Position numbers and translations under genes: made by a program. From an uncultured Saprospiraceae bacterium (GTDB taxonomy: Bacteria; Bacteroidota; Bacteroidia; Chitinophagales; Saprospiraceae), in assembly GCA_937959275.1 (NCBI GenBank), contig CALGLU010000043.1:1-64000 (forward strand): 64,000 nucleotides of DNA. Reading direction: 5' to 3'. The notes under the pieces were generated by a model. That model did not search any database, was not told the DNA's origin, and saw only the letters and a list, made by a program, of their open reading frames with translations. Positions 50,373-58,883 of the stretch are shown one piece after another; position 1 is the first letter of the stretch; each line of letters starts with the position of its first letter.

Positions 50373-51431
50373 ATGAGAGGAAACAAACCCTCAAAGAAGA
50401 AAGTCGCCTTTGCTGTTAATCCATCACTCAACGATTATCTATCCAAATATAATCGTCGGATTAAGCTGCCATTACAATATGAGGATATGCAGCGGCATAT
50501 CGCTTCTGTGCCACTATTAGATAAAACGGGAACAGATACCTTGTGGGAAACCATGTACTTTGATGAGTGGGAGCTCAAGGAGATCGGCAGAGATCTATGT
50601 CATATATATGCCCTACTTAAAACTGATGGAGACATTCAGGTCATTGACCACCTCCAAGTCGCACAGATAGATTTTTGCACTTTTGGTAATACAAACCCCT
50701 ATCGAATCCGCATCATCAACAAATTGAATGATAATTATGATCACTTCTATATTAAGAAAATTGATTCTTCACGGATCTACGGATTAGAACTTGAAGAACT
50801 CTTATCTCCAAATCAGATCGGATACCTTGTCGATAAGAATACTTTGATAGAAGAACACATTGCAGGCATTCCTGGAGATGACTTCATGAAGGCGCATCTC
50901 GCTGTTGATGAGTTTAATGAGATACGAATCGCCAAGGAATTTATCAAGTTTACTGAACGGTGCTTTGTCCGACTACTTGGTGATATGAGGTCCTATAATT
51001 ATATCGTCGATATTACGCCAGACATAGAAGGATCTCAATATAGAATACGAGCGATCGATTTTGATCAACAATCGTATGAAGGCAGAAAAAATTTCTATTT
51101 ACCTCAATTTTTCAAAGAGAACAATCCAATTATCGCTTTAGGTATGGCACATCTATCTCCAGAAACTGTCACACAGTACCAACTCGAAGAACGATCTCTT
51201 ATTGCAAGACGAGCCAAGATTACCAAAGGGAGATTAAATCTGTTGCTCAACTGTATGTTCAAGGACCAAATTTCAAGTGATAAAAAGATTAAACAATTGG
51301 GCTTGGAATTAGCAGATCACCACAAGAATAAATCATTTGAGTCTTGCAAGTCAATGGGTGAAATTGTCTTTAAGAATGTACAACTTGTATTGCAAAAAGA
51401 ATTCACGCAGAGTATACTTGAGTTAAAGTAG
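50373..51431 (+). CDS. Possible kinase-like-fold protein, unknown function
   Basis: 352 residues from ATG 50373 (a TTG 18 bp upstream is in frame). I do not know the family by name, but the middle shows a kinase-like order: YDHFYIKKID (lysine strand), LIEEHIAGIPGDDFM (hinge-like), LLGDMRSYNYIVD (catalytic-loop-like, GD-x5-N) and IRAIDFDQQSYE (DFG-like). The first 70 residues contain KLPLQYEDM. It might be a small-molecule or protein kinase, or an inactive relative. There is no signal peptide. Co-transcribed, perhaps, with the plug-only lipoprotein. Confidence 0.5.
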   Translation: MRGNKPSKKKVAFAVNPSLNDYLSKYNRRIKLPLQYEDMQRHIASVPLLDKTGTDTLWETMYFDEWELKEIGRDLCHIYALLKTDGDIQVIDHLQVAQIDFCTFGNTNPYRIRIINKLNDNYDHFYIKKIDSSRIYGLELEELLSPNQIGYLVDKNTLIEEHIAGIPGDDFMKAHLAVDEFNEIRIAKEFIKFTERCFVRLLGDMRSYNYIVDITPDIEGSQYRIRAIDFDQQSYEGRKNFYLPQFFKENNPIIALGMAHLSPETVTQYQLEERSLIARRAKITKGRLNLLLNCMFKDQISSDKKIKQLGLELADHHKNKSFESCKSMGEIVFKNVQLVLQKEFTQSILELK

Positions 51432-51703
51432 TATCACAAGATCTAAATCTTATCGATTTAAATGAAGTATTGATCAATGTGAAGAAATCTCTGTCCACAG
51501 TAATCAAGGACCAAAATACTCAATTGAATATGACATTTTCACCATATTTAAAAGACTGCACACTAAGGTCGAATTTACAGGAACTTGTTTAGGTCTAGCG
51601 ACTGTGCGAAAAGCTATCCATAATTTTTAATGGATCGATATCTCTTAGCAGTGAAGTTGACCAAGGCAGTGAATTCGTCATATCGATTCCTAAAAAGTAT
51701 TAA
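51431..51703 (+). pseudogene. Decayed histidine-kinase remnant
   Basis: Across two frames the sequence translates as VSQDLNLIDLNEVLINVKKS, then FTIFKRLHTKVEFTG TCLGLATVRKAIHNF, then (after a frame change) NGSISLSSEVDQGSEFVISI, ending PKKY at a TAA (51701-51703). This equals the end of a sensor kinase: dimerisation-domain tail, then the F and G2 boxes, with the N and G1 boxes deleted. The G2 glycine is replaced (GTCLGL). Stops interrupt each frame, so it is not functional. It lies directly after the kinase-like gene. Confidence 0.8.
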
Positions 51704-51705
51704 AT

Positions 51706-51737
51706 AGAAAAAGAGGCCATCTTTACAAGACAGCCTC
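51706..51737 (-). terminator. Terminator of the four-repeat lipoprotein gene
   Basis: On the minus strand a stem GAGGC...GCCTC (51733-51737 with 51713-51717), extended by inner TCTT/AAGA pairing, is followed by TTTTTC, about 40 bp after the stop at 51779. Confidence 0.75.
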
Positions 51738-51778
51738 CTCTGTTGGAAATACTATGAACTATTTAATTATTGTCTTCT

Positions 51779-52477
51779 TTAATTATTGTCTTCTTCAGCA
51801 TCAGTAGTGTTACACACCTCTTTAGCAATCTCTAATTCTTCTGCACTTGCAATACCTTGCGTTGTCCCGTCTTGGAATCCTATTGTTACAGGATACTGTA
51901 GTGCTGGCTTTTCCTCTGTATCAGGATTTGCTTCTCTATACGCTTGAAATGCTTCCTTTCTTTCATCTCTGCTTGCGATTGTAATTGTTGCCCCATCCGT
52001 AAACTCAAAGGTCAATGGATATGTCAAGCTAAAGCAGGACTTACCTTTACCCTTACTGCCTTTGCCTCTCTTACCTTTTCCACCAGAACGCCTACCGCTT
52101 TTGCCACCGCATTCAGCGGTTATTGCGTCCAATGAATCCTGATCTGCAATAGATTGTGTCTCACCATCTACAATCACGTCTACTGGATAAATCAAATCGG
52201 GTCTGCCGACTTCTCTACCGTTTGCCTCTTTATCGGCTTTCGCTGCTGCTCTAAATTCTGTTTTATCTTCTACAGATTGCTGTGTACCATCTGATAATTC
52301 AATTGTCACGGGATACACTAACTCATAGCAAGAGCTTGTTAGAGTTTTATCTGATCTAAACTCAGATTCATAGTTAAGAATGCTTTCATCAGTATTAAGA
52401 TCATCTTGACATGAAGTCAACATCATACATAAGGCAACCATCATCGTTGCTCCGGTTTTAAAAAATAACTTTGTCAT
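51779..52477 (-). CDS. Lipoprotein with four YPV(D/T) repeats and a Lys/Gly linker
   Basis: 232 residues from ATG 52477 (ATG 52510 is also in frame but precedes the signal). MTKLFFKTGATMMVALCMML ends in the lipobox TSC. Four related units follow: CYELVYPVTIELSDGTQQSV, LIYPVDVIVDGETQSIA, CFSLTYPLTFEFTDGATIT, ALQYPVTIGFQDGTTQGIA. They form two pairs, each closing in a Cys (TAECGG, KEVCNT), separated by a basic GKGKRGKGSKGKGK linker. I do not recognise the domain. It is divergent from the sigma factor and may be its target. Confidence 0.72.
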   Translation of the reverse strand: MTKLFFKTGATMMVALCMMLTSCQDDLNTDESILNYESEFRSDKTLTSSCYELVYPVTIELSDGTQQSVEDKTEFRAAAKADKEANGREVGRPDLIYPVDVIVDGETQSIADQDSLDAITAECGGKSGRRSGGKGKRGKGSKGKGKSCFSLTYPLTFEFTDGATITIASRDERKEAFQAYREANPDTEEKPALQYPVTIGFQDGTTQGIASAEELEIAKEVCNTTDAEEDNN

Positions 52478-52639
52478 AATTTCAATGTTTAGATTTTGTG
52501 AATTAATCATTTACATCACTATAAGCCAAGAGAAGGAAAGTTGTAATCATTTATAATTGTTAATAAAATCAAAAAAAAGTAAAACCCAATAATTATCATC
52601 AGTACCTTGTCGCTCTTTAGCTAATTAACTAAGCCAATT

Positions 52640-53224
52640 GTGGATCAAAACAAACAAAGCCATTTATGGAATGAATTGCGAAGTGGAGAACATGCTGCTC
52701 TCCGAAAGATCTATGATCAAGAATTTCCTTTTCTTTTCAACTATGGTAAAAAAATAACCACGGATATTGCTCTTTTAGAGGATTCTATCCAAGACCTCTT
52801 TATAGAAATATGGAACAGGAGAGAACACTTATCTGCTACGGATTCAATTCGTAGATATCTTGCCGTCTCGCTTAAAAGAAAAATAATTAAGCATTTAAAG
52901 AAAGGACAAAAAACGAGTTTGCAAGAAGATTTCAGTACACAAGATTTTGCTGCTGAGATATCTGTAGAATCAAAAATGATCTTGGATGAATCGAAGCTTG
53001 AACGATTAAAAGGGCTGAAGAAGGGCTTTGCTCAATTACCCAAACGACAACAAGAGGTTATTTACTTGAAGTTTTATTCAGGTATGAAAAATGAAGATAT
53101 CGCTGAAACCATGGATATCACGAATCAATCGGTACGGAATCTCGTCCATAAAGCCATCAAAGCACTCTCTGACAATGTTAGTTTACAAGTTTTATTGCTT
53201 TTCATGAGTACAATGTTAACCTAA
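52640..53224 (+). CDS. ECF RNA polymerase sigma factor (FecI-like)
   Basis: 194 residues, start codon GTG at 52640. Region 2 is LLEDSIQDLFIEIWNRREHL; region 4 is KRQQEVIYLKFYSGMKNEDI, AETMDITNQSVRNLVHKAIK. The C-terminus carries a hydrophobic tail (VSLQVLLLFMSTM) as in many Bacteroidota ECF factors. It heads the operon sigma - metallopeptidase-like lipoprotein - FecR - TonB receptor and is probably controlled by FecR. The 162-bp divergent region with the lipoprotein gene should contain its promoter, which I cannot identify. Confidence 0.93.
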   Translation: MDQNKQSHLWNELRSGEHAALRKIYDQEFPFLFNYGKKITTDIALLEDSIQDLFIEIWNRREHLSATDSIRRYLAVSLKRKIIKHLKKGQKTSLQEDFSTQDFAAEISVESKMILDESKLERLKGLKKGFAQLPKRQQEVIYLKFYSGMKNEDIAETMDITNQSVRNLVHKAIKALSDNVSLQVLLLFMSTMLT

Positions 53225-53240
53225 GTCGCTTATAGATACA

Positions 53241-53717
53241 ATGACACGTATATCACATACATATATAATTGGCCTCCTAACTGGTTTTGCGTTACTTGCT
53301 GCTTGTAGCGAAGATATCCCTAATGAAGTCTTTGTACATGAAGATCTACAGGTCTATTTTGATGCATTTGAATTTGAAGGAGAGCAGAGAGGCATGGACA
53401 TTGATCTTGTCCAAGCTGAGATTCAAGGCTATATGAGATCAATTGATGATCGTGGAGTAGTCGGTCAATGTATAGAAAACAGTACAAGTAAATCCATTGT
53501 AATTGATGTAGAGCGCTGGCAATCTCTGGATCAATTAGAGAAGGAATTTATTGTATTCCATGAATTAGGCCATTGCTATTTAGATCGTGGCCACATTGAT
53601 AATAAAGATACAAATGGGTCTTGCCTTAGCATGATGCATAGCAGTGCAACAGTCTGCGATATAACTTATAATAGTAACACAAGAAAAACATATCTAGACG
53701 AATTATTTCTTAACTGA
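53241..53717 (+). CDS. Predicted zinc metallopeptidase lipoprotein in the sigma/anti-sigma operon
   Basis: 158 residues. The lipoprotein signal ends ALLAAC near residue 22. HELGH (residues 107-111) is an HExxH zinc motif, and a third His follows at 118 (HELGHCYLDRGH); SCLSMMHSS about 12 residues later resembles a Met-turn, as in metzincins, but the spacing of the third ligand is one residue longer than the usual HExxHxxGxxH. No signal for a larger catalytic domain is seen. It starts 16 bp after the sigma stop and ends 11 bp before FecR, so it is an operon member. Regulation by proteolysis of FecR or a surface protein is an inference. Confidence 0.75.
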   Translation: MTRISHTYIIGLLTGFALLAACSEDIPNEVFVHEDLQVYFDAFEFEGEQRGMDIDLVQAEIQGYMRSIDDRGVVGQCIENSTSKSIVIDVERWQSLDQLEKEFIVFHELGHCYLDRGHIDNKDTNGSCLSMMHSSATVCDITYNSNTRKTYLDELFLN

Positions 53718-53728
53718 TAGTAACCACA

Positions 53729-54712
53729 ATGAATGATAACAAACAATACACATTTGAAGAATTAGTCGATAATTCTAATTTTATTTCTTGGGTTCAAAAT
53801 GGGCAAGAAGCATCTTCGTTTTGGACAGAATTCGGTCAGGACGACAAAGCTCAATTGGCTATTAAACAAGAAGCAATTGAGCTTATCGAACTGCTACAAT
53901 TTTCAGAAGACGAATCTGTGATCCAACATCATAAAGAAAAGGTATGGGCTGGCATAGAGGACAAAACAGCTGTTAAAGCCACAATAGAAAAGACTAAAAA
54001 GTCGAATATCAGACCACTCTATTGGATAGGTACGGCTGCTGCTGCCTGTTTACTCATCCTATTGATGTTTAAGCAAGGTGACACTGAGAATAGTATCATG
54101 AACATTCGAGCTCATGATGAAATCGTACATCACACCCTACCCGATCAATCAAGTATTGAAATCACGCCTGGATCAAGTATCAGTTATGACAATCAGTCTT
54201 GGGAAAAAAATCGCGAAGTGACACTGGATGGTGAAGCATTTTTCAGTGTTGAAAAAGGGCAATCCTTTACTGTGAAAAATGAAAACGCCACTGTTGTTGT
54301 ACTCGGTACTCGTTTTAATGTCAAGTCCACAGAACGCACAACAGAAGTCATCTGCCTGACAGGTAAAGTTAAGGTCATGTCTAACCAATCATCTAAACAA
54401 GAAATAATTACAGCCAACCAGTCTGCAACAGTAGACAATAGTGAGGTCAGTAAACAAATCCATTCCAAAATATATATCCCTTGGAAAGAAGATGAATTTT
54501 CATTTTCTGATGTTAGCCTCAAAGACGTTTTTGATGAAATAGAGCGTTCATTTAATGTAAACATATCCTTAGATAGTAAATATATGGATCAGCAATTCAA
54601 TGGTTCTGTTGAAAAAAGCAGTTTAGAAGATGTGCTTCACGCTATTTGTTGGCCAATGAAACTTAAGCCTCAGATAGATGGCACTCAAGTGACTATCACA
54701 GCTATGGAATGA
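53729..54712 (+). CDS. FecR-family anti-sigma factor
   Basis: 327 residues. A cytoplasmic N-terminus (1-90) is followed by one membrane helix (PLYWIGTAAAACLLILLMF), then the periplasmic FecR domain (LPDQSSIEITPGSSISYD, FSVEKGQSFTVKN, LGTRFNVKS) and a C-terminal DUF4974 domain (SFSDVSLKDVFDEIERSFNV). It holds the sigma factor and receives a signal from the TonB receptor's STN domain. It overlaps the receptor gene by four bases (ATGA). Confidence 0.95.
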   Translation: MNDNKQYTFEELVDNSNFISWVQNGQEASSFWTEFGQDDKAQLAIKQEAIELIELLQFSEDESVIQHHKEKVWAGIEDKTAVKATIEKTKKSNIRPLYWIGTAAAACLLILLMFKQGDTENSIMNIRAHDEIVHHTLPDQSSIEITPGSSISYDNQSWEKNREVTLDGEAFFSVEKGQSFTVKNENATVVVLGTRFNVKSTERTTEVICLTGKVKVMSNQSSKQEIITANQSATVDNSEVSKQIHSKIYIPWKEDEFSFSDVSLKDVFDEIERSFNVNISLDSKYMDQQFNGSVEKSSLEDVLHAICWPMKLKPQIDGTQVTITAME

Positions 54713-57405
54713 GCAAAATAAAGCAGTTAGCATGTCTCCTTATTTTCTTCACTTTTGCGAATGCCGTAAAAGGACAGGATAGGTATGACTTATCTTTACA
54801 AGATGCTAGTCTGACTCAGGTCATTGATACGCTGAGTGAAATGATTAATTGCAAATTTTCATTTCCAACATCTTTATTATATAATGAGCAGCGAGCGAGC
54901 TTAAGAATTAACAGCAAAGAATTGGACGAGCTCCTACAGGAATCGTTTGTCAATTTTAATATTGAATACGAACAAGCGAATTCAAAAAACATATTACTTA
55001 GAGAGACAAACCGATCAAAAGAAAAAGACCTCAAAAAGAAAAAAGATCTAGAGGCCATCACCATACGGGGTCAAATTAAAAATAAAGAATCTGACTCTCC
55101 AATTGAATATGCGGCCATCGCCATTCCTCAATATAATATTCTTGAGTTCAGTGATGAGACAGGCGCATACACAATCGCTTTGTCAAATTTTAAAACAACT
55201 GATGTAGTTAAAATACACATGCTCGGGTACGAAATCATGAATATGACCATAGATCAACTCATGCAATCACCTAGTATTCAATTGGATGCAAAACCATTTG
55301 ACTTTGGAGACATAATGATCTTGGAAAAGGCAGCACATCTCGTCGTGTCACCTCAGGCCTTACGTTTATCAAATCGAGGCTTAACAAATTTAGGCGCAGG
55401 ACTAGCAGGGAATGACGTCATGCGAAGCATTCAAATGTTGCCAGGTATTGATGCAAGCGATGACTCTTCTTCTGATTTAAAAATAAGAGGGAGTAATGCC
55501 GATGAAACTTTAATCATTCTAGACGGCATCCCGTTGTATAATACTTCTCATTACTACGGCATTTTTAGCTCAATCAACTCAGACTATGTGGAGCAAGTCA
55601 ACATTTATAAAAACACACAACCGATCGAATATGGAAATAAAACAGCAGGTGTGGTTGAATTTGAATCAGGCAAAGACATCATACACTCGTTAAACGGCAA
55701 CGTAAATCTTAACTTACTTGAAAGTTCAGCAACTGTCCATGTCCCCATTTCCAAAAATAGTTTCTTGACCATTAGTGGTAGAAAGACCTTGCGTGACATT
55801 ACGAATACAACATTTAACTCGATTGGTAAAAGGAATAACCGTCCCGTAGATAATGGGATTACTAATACTCAAAATTATTTTGATCGAAAAGACGTGATTG
55901 ACTCAGATCCTGAATTTAATTTTTGGGACATCCAAGCTAAATATCTAATCCAATTCAATCAAAAAAACAATATTCAATTTACACTATTTAAAAGCCAAGA
56001 CAATTATTTAAATGAGATAGAAAATCGATTTTTCATCAATAAAGATGGAGTTAAATTTCTGACCGATGAAGACAATAAAGTTTCTGAAAACTGGAACAAT
56101 CTGGGTGCTGGTATTCATTGGGAAAGTGACCTTACAAGTTCATTACAACTAGAACTTAACACGTACTACTCTAGCTATGATATTTTAAATTCTACATTTT
56201 CAGAATCAGAATTTTATAGCCGCAATAATGAAGACCTAGAAGAAACGATAATCAATGAACAGACACAATTTAATAAGGTACAAGATTTAGGTATTAATAT
56301 TCAACTCAAGAAACGTTACAATCAAACGGAATTATTGTCAGGTATAAAATTCGTAGACCACACAACAGCATTTGAATTAAACTTTTCGGAGGATTTGGAA
56401 ATCGAACAAAATGCAAACTCATCCGAAATGGCAGCGTACACCGAACTCAACCATACGTTTGATAATCGACTCTCTATTTCGGGAGGTCTTCGAGGCCATT
56501 ACTATACAGGTACAAATAGAACCTACTTCTCTCCTCAAGTGGCTACGTCTTACGCATTCAATCTAGAAACAAGTCTAAAAGCATCCATTGGGAAAAATTA
56601 TCAATTTCTCAGAGAACTAACTGTTGAGTCTAATTTTGGCAACATCATAGATCGTTGGGTCTTAGCAGATGGTGATCAACTTCCTGTTAGCAATTCAGTT
56701 AATTCGATGATTGGTTTAACGTATAAAAAGAATAAAGTTGTTTTTGACGTAGAGCTCTTTTACAAGAAAATGAATAATGTCACAGAGCTAAGTCTAGCCA
56801 CGACTAGGAATGGAAGAACAATGAATATGACTCCTGTGAATACTAATAAATTATTTGTTGGACAAGGGCGATCCTACGGCATTGATCTTCTACTTAGCAC
56901 TGAATACAAGAACTTGACTAGCCAAATCGCCTATACACTGAGTAAGGTAGAACAAAGCTTTCGGTCTATAGATCGAGGGGCATACTTTAATGCGCCCAAT
57001 GACAGAACCCATCAATTAAAACTTGTCAATAAATACGATTTCAAAAATTTAACTTTAGGTGTAAATTATACATTTACCTCTGGGAGAGTCTATACAGATT
57101 TCAACAAATTAATTGGTGTTGAAAATTTTGATCGCAATAAAATTAATCCTTCAAGGTTTAAAAGCCAGTTACCGAGTTATCACCGCCTAGACTTGTCGCT
57201 TAATTATAACATTAAAAATTTAGCTCTTCCCGTAACTGTAGGCCTGGGTATTTTCAATGTATTTGACAGACAAAATATCAAGTATCAACAACAGATACTT
57301 GGTGGAGACCCAAATGCTAATTCACCTTTAAAGAACGTAGTCTTAGGGACAAATAGTGATTTATTAGGACGGACTTTAAATTTGAGTTTGGGTTTAAAAT
57401 TTTAA
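54709..57405 (+). CDS. TonB-dependent receptor with STN signalling domain
   Basis: 898 residues. Signal peptide, then an STN domain (LSLQDASLTQVIDTLSEMIN, ~25-105), a carboxypeptidase-regulatory-like domain (~118-200), plug (IQMLPGIDASDDSSSDLKIR, GIPLYNTSHYYGIFS) and a 22-strand barrel ending LNLSLGLKF. STN contacts FecR, so substrate binding can start the sigma factor. No SusD-like gene follows, which makes a siderophore, vitamin or peptide ligand as likely as a glycan. Codon use is like its neighbours. Confidence 0.95.
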   Translation: MSKIKQLACLLIFFTFANAVKGQDRYDLSLQDASLTQVIDTLSEMINCKFSFPTSLLYNEQRASLRINSKELDELLQESFVNFNIEYEQANSKNILLRETNRSKEKDLKKKKDLEAITIRGQIKNKESDSPIEYAAIAIPQYNILEFSDETGAYTIALSNFKTTDVVKIHMLGYEIMNMTIDQLMQSPSIQLDAKPFDFGDIMILEKAAHLVVSPQALRLSNRGLTNLGAGLAGNDVMRSIQMLPGIDASDDSSSDLKIRGSNADETLIILDGIPLYNTSHYYGIFSSINSDYVEQVNIYKNTQPIEYGNKTAGVVEFESGKDIIHSLNGNVNLNLLESSATVHVPISKNSFLTISGRKTLRDITNTTFNSIGKRNNRPVDNGITNTQNYFDRKDVIDSDPEFNFWDIQAKYLIQFNQKNNIQFTLFKSQDNYLNEIENRFFINKDGVKFLTDEDNKVSENWNNLGAGIHWESDLTSSLQLELNTYYSSYDILNSTFSESEFYSRNNEDLEETIINEQTQFNKVQDLGINIQLKKRYNQTELLSGIKFVDHTTAFELNFSEDLEIEQNANSSEMAAYTELNHTFDNRLSISGGLRGHYYTGTNRTYFSPQVATSYAFNLETSLKASIGKNYQFLRELTVESNFGNIIDRWVLADGDQLPVSNSVNSMIGLTYKKNKVVFDVELFYKKMNNVTELSLATTRNGRTMNMTPVNTNKLFVGQGRSYGIDLLLSTEYKNLTSQIAYTLSKVEQSFRSIDRGAYFNAPNDRTHQLKLVNKYDFKNLTLGVNYTFTSGRVYTDFNKLIGVENFDRNKINPSRFKSQLPSYHRLDLSLNYNIKNLALPVTVGLGIFNVFDRQNIKYQQQILGGDPNANSPLKNVVLGTNSDLLGRTLNLSLGLKF

Positions 57406-57413
57406 TTATTTTT

Positions 57414-57435
57414 AAGACAAGGCATACCTTGTCTT
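57414..57435. repeat. REP-like palindrome between convergent genes
   Basis: AAGACAAGG CATA CCTTGTCTT is a perfect 9-bp stem with TAC after it. The layout (arm, CATA/ATGC centre, arm, TAC) resembles the GAGACGCCATGCATGGCGTCTC palindromes near 27.8 kb. Lacking a T run, it is a poor terminator but sits between convergent genes. Confidence 0.6.
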
Positions 57436-57455
57436 TACAGATTGATGAACCACCT

Positions 57456-58250
57456 TTAATTTGGTATAATAGTCCTTAATTTTTTCTCTAGCACGCTTGG
57501 TAAAAATCGTTTTAGTAGAATAGCTTTTGTCTCAGCGCCACCAATAATCAGTTCGCTTTTTTGTTGCTCTATCGCCTTCACTATTTTATTAGCGCATTCT
57601 TCAGCAGACATCCCTTTCGCTTGATTCTCATCCATTTTGCCATAATTTGAGGCCGTCTCATTTAAGGCATGCTTAGATATATCTGTATTGATATAACCAG
57701 GACAAATCACTGTGACATGAATGTTAAGCTTAAACACCTCAGAACGCAGTGAGTCAAACCAGGCTCTTACGGCATGCTTAGACGCTGCGTAGGCAGATCG
57801 ATGAGAGGTGGAGACATATCCTGCCACGCTACTGATGACAACCATGTGTCCAGACCGTCTTTGCATCATAGTCGGCAGGATTAATCTTGTCAAAGCAACA
57901 ACGCCAAAATAATTTAAATTCATGATCTTCTCATCCACTGCAATCGTCGACTCAGCAACTGTCGCTCGCTGTGAGATGCCAGCATTATTAATGAGAATGT
58001 CTATATGCCCTACTCTATTGAGTACAGGGGTAAATGAAGTCTCAATGTCTTTGTAATCCGATAAGTCTATGGGATGTATGATCACTTCTGCAGCAGCTCC
58101 ACAGTTAGCAGATACCTGTTCCAATTTCTCGACATTTCTAGCACACAAAATCAGTTTGGCACCTTGCTTAGCAAATGCGTAGGCCAAGGCTTCACCTATT
58201 CCTGAAGACGCTCCCGTGATACAAACGACTACTTCTTTGAGTTGGCTCAT
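57456..58250 (-). CDS. Short-chain dehydrogenase/reductase
   Basis: 264 residues. TGASSGIGEALAYAFAKQGA is the NAD(P)-binding motif, DILINNAGISQRA the NNAG motif, and S-x12-YAASKH (VISSVAGYVSTSHRSAYAAS, K) the catalytic Ser-Tyr-Lys set. Close to the DHRS7-like group. It overlaps the GlsB-like gene by four bases (ATGA), so the two are translated together. Substrate is unknown. Confidence 0.93.
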   Translation of the reverse strand: MSQLKEVVVCITGASSGIGEALAYAFAKQGAKLILCARNVEKLEQVSANCGAAAEVIIHPIDLSDYKDIETSFTPVLNRVGHIDILINNAGISQRATVAESTIAVDEKIMNLNYFGVVALTRLILPTMMQRRSGHMVVISSVAGYVSTSHRSAYAASKHAVRAWFDSLRSEVFKLNIHVTVICPGYINTDISKHALNETASNYGKMDENQAKGMSAEECANKIVKAIEQQKSELIIGGAETKAILLKRFLPSVLEKKLRTIIPN

Positions 58251-58570
58251 GCTCTATTGCGTCTGCCCTTCAACAAGCCAAATAAGAAGATAATAATTAT
58301 TGACCCAATAGTTGCCGAAACAATCATACCTATAATATCCTGAGGCAACGATACATCAAAGGTATCATCGATCACTTTTACAATATTCTTTCCTGGTGTC
58401 ATACCTATCATCTTAAACAAGAATCCGCCAACGATCGCTCCAGCTACCCCAAGTAATACATTAACAACTAAACCAAAATTCGTCCCTCTCATAATCCGGG
58501 CTGCAAGTGTCCCTGCAATTCCGCCTACGATGAGCATAACCAAAATATTCATAATCTCTCCTGGTGCCAT
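58247..58570 (-). CDS. GlsB/YeaQ/YmgE-family stress-response membrane protein
   Basis: 107 residues with three membrane helices; GGIAGTLAARIMRG, VNVLLGVAGAIVGGFLF and IGMIVSATIGSIIIIFL follow the transglycosylase-associated family pattern. ATG 58552 (MNILVMLIVGG) preceded by AGGAGAG is an alternative start. Overlapped by the SDR gene. Confidence 0.88.
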   Translation of the reverse strand: MAPGEIMNILVMLIVGGIAGTLAARIMRGTNFGLVVNVLLGVAGAIVGGFLFKMIGMTPGKNIVKVIDDTFDVSLPQDIIGMIVSATIGSIIIIFLFGLLKGRRNRA

Positions 58571-58600
58571 ATTTCTGTTTTTTTTTGTGCAAGATAAGGT

Positions 58601-58868
58601 TTAGGTAGTAGATAGTGGATAGTTTGCTAGTAGATAGTTAGTGGATAGTTGGGGCGGAGCAGAAATCCTCTTGATAAACGAAATGAGTGTCTGGATGGAT
58701 AAAAAACCAATTGTCCATTCCAAGGTACTTCAGTCCCTTGTGCCCTTTAAAAAAGATAGTGGATAGTTGGAAGTATAGCGTTTCCTTGAAATTGAAATTG
58801 ATATTGATATTAACATTGACATTGACAAAACTAACCACTATCCACTAGCTAACTATCTACTAACTAAG
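58601..58868. repeat. Inverted tandem arrays flanking a 180-bp segment
   Basis: Left arm 58601-58651 is made of GTAGATAGT/GTGGATAGTT units; the right arm 58830-58868 contains the reverse complement of the same units. A single copy (GATAGTGGATAGTTGG) lies at 58755-58770 and a hexanucleotide run (GAAATT/GATATT/GACATT) at 58788-58826. No gene is supported, although a minus-strand frame is open across it. Confidence 0.65.
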
Positions 58869-58883
58869 CCTTATCTTTACACC

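Noticed and set aside
53241-53717. Assigning the HExxH lipoprotein to a named metzincin family
   Set aside because: The third ligand spacing differs by one residue and no diagnostic domain length is present; kept as a predicted metallopeptidase only.
58638-58838. 66-codon minus-strand frame in the 58.6 kb spacer
   Set aside because: Much of it is translation of repeat units (NVNVNININ); no start signal or family recognised.
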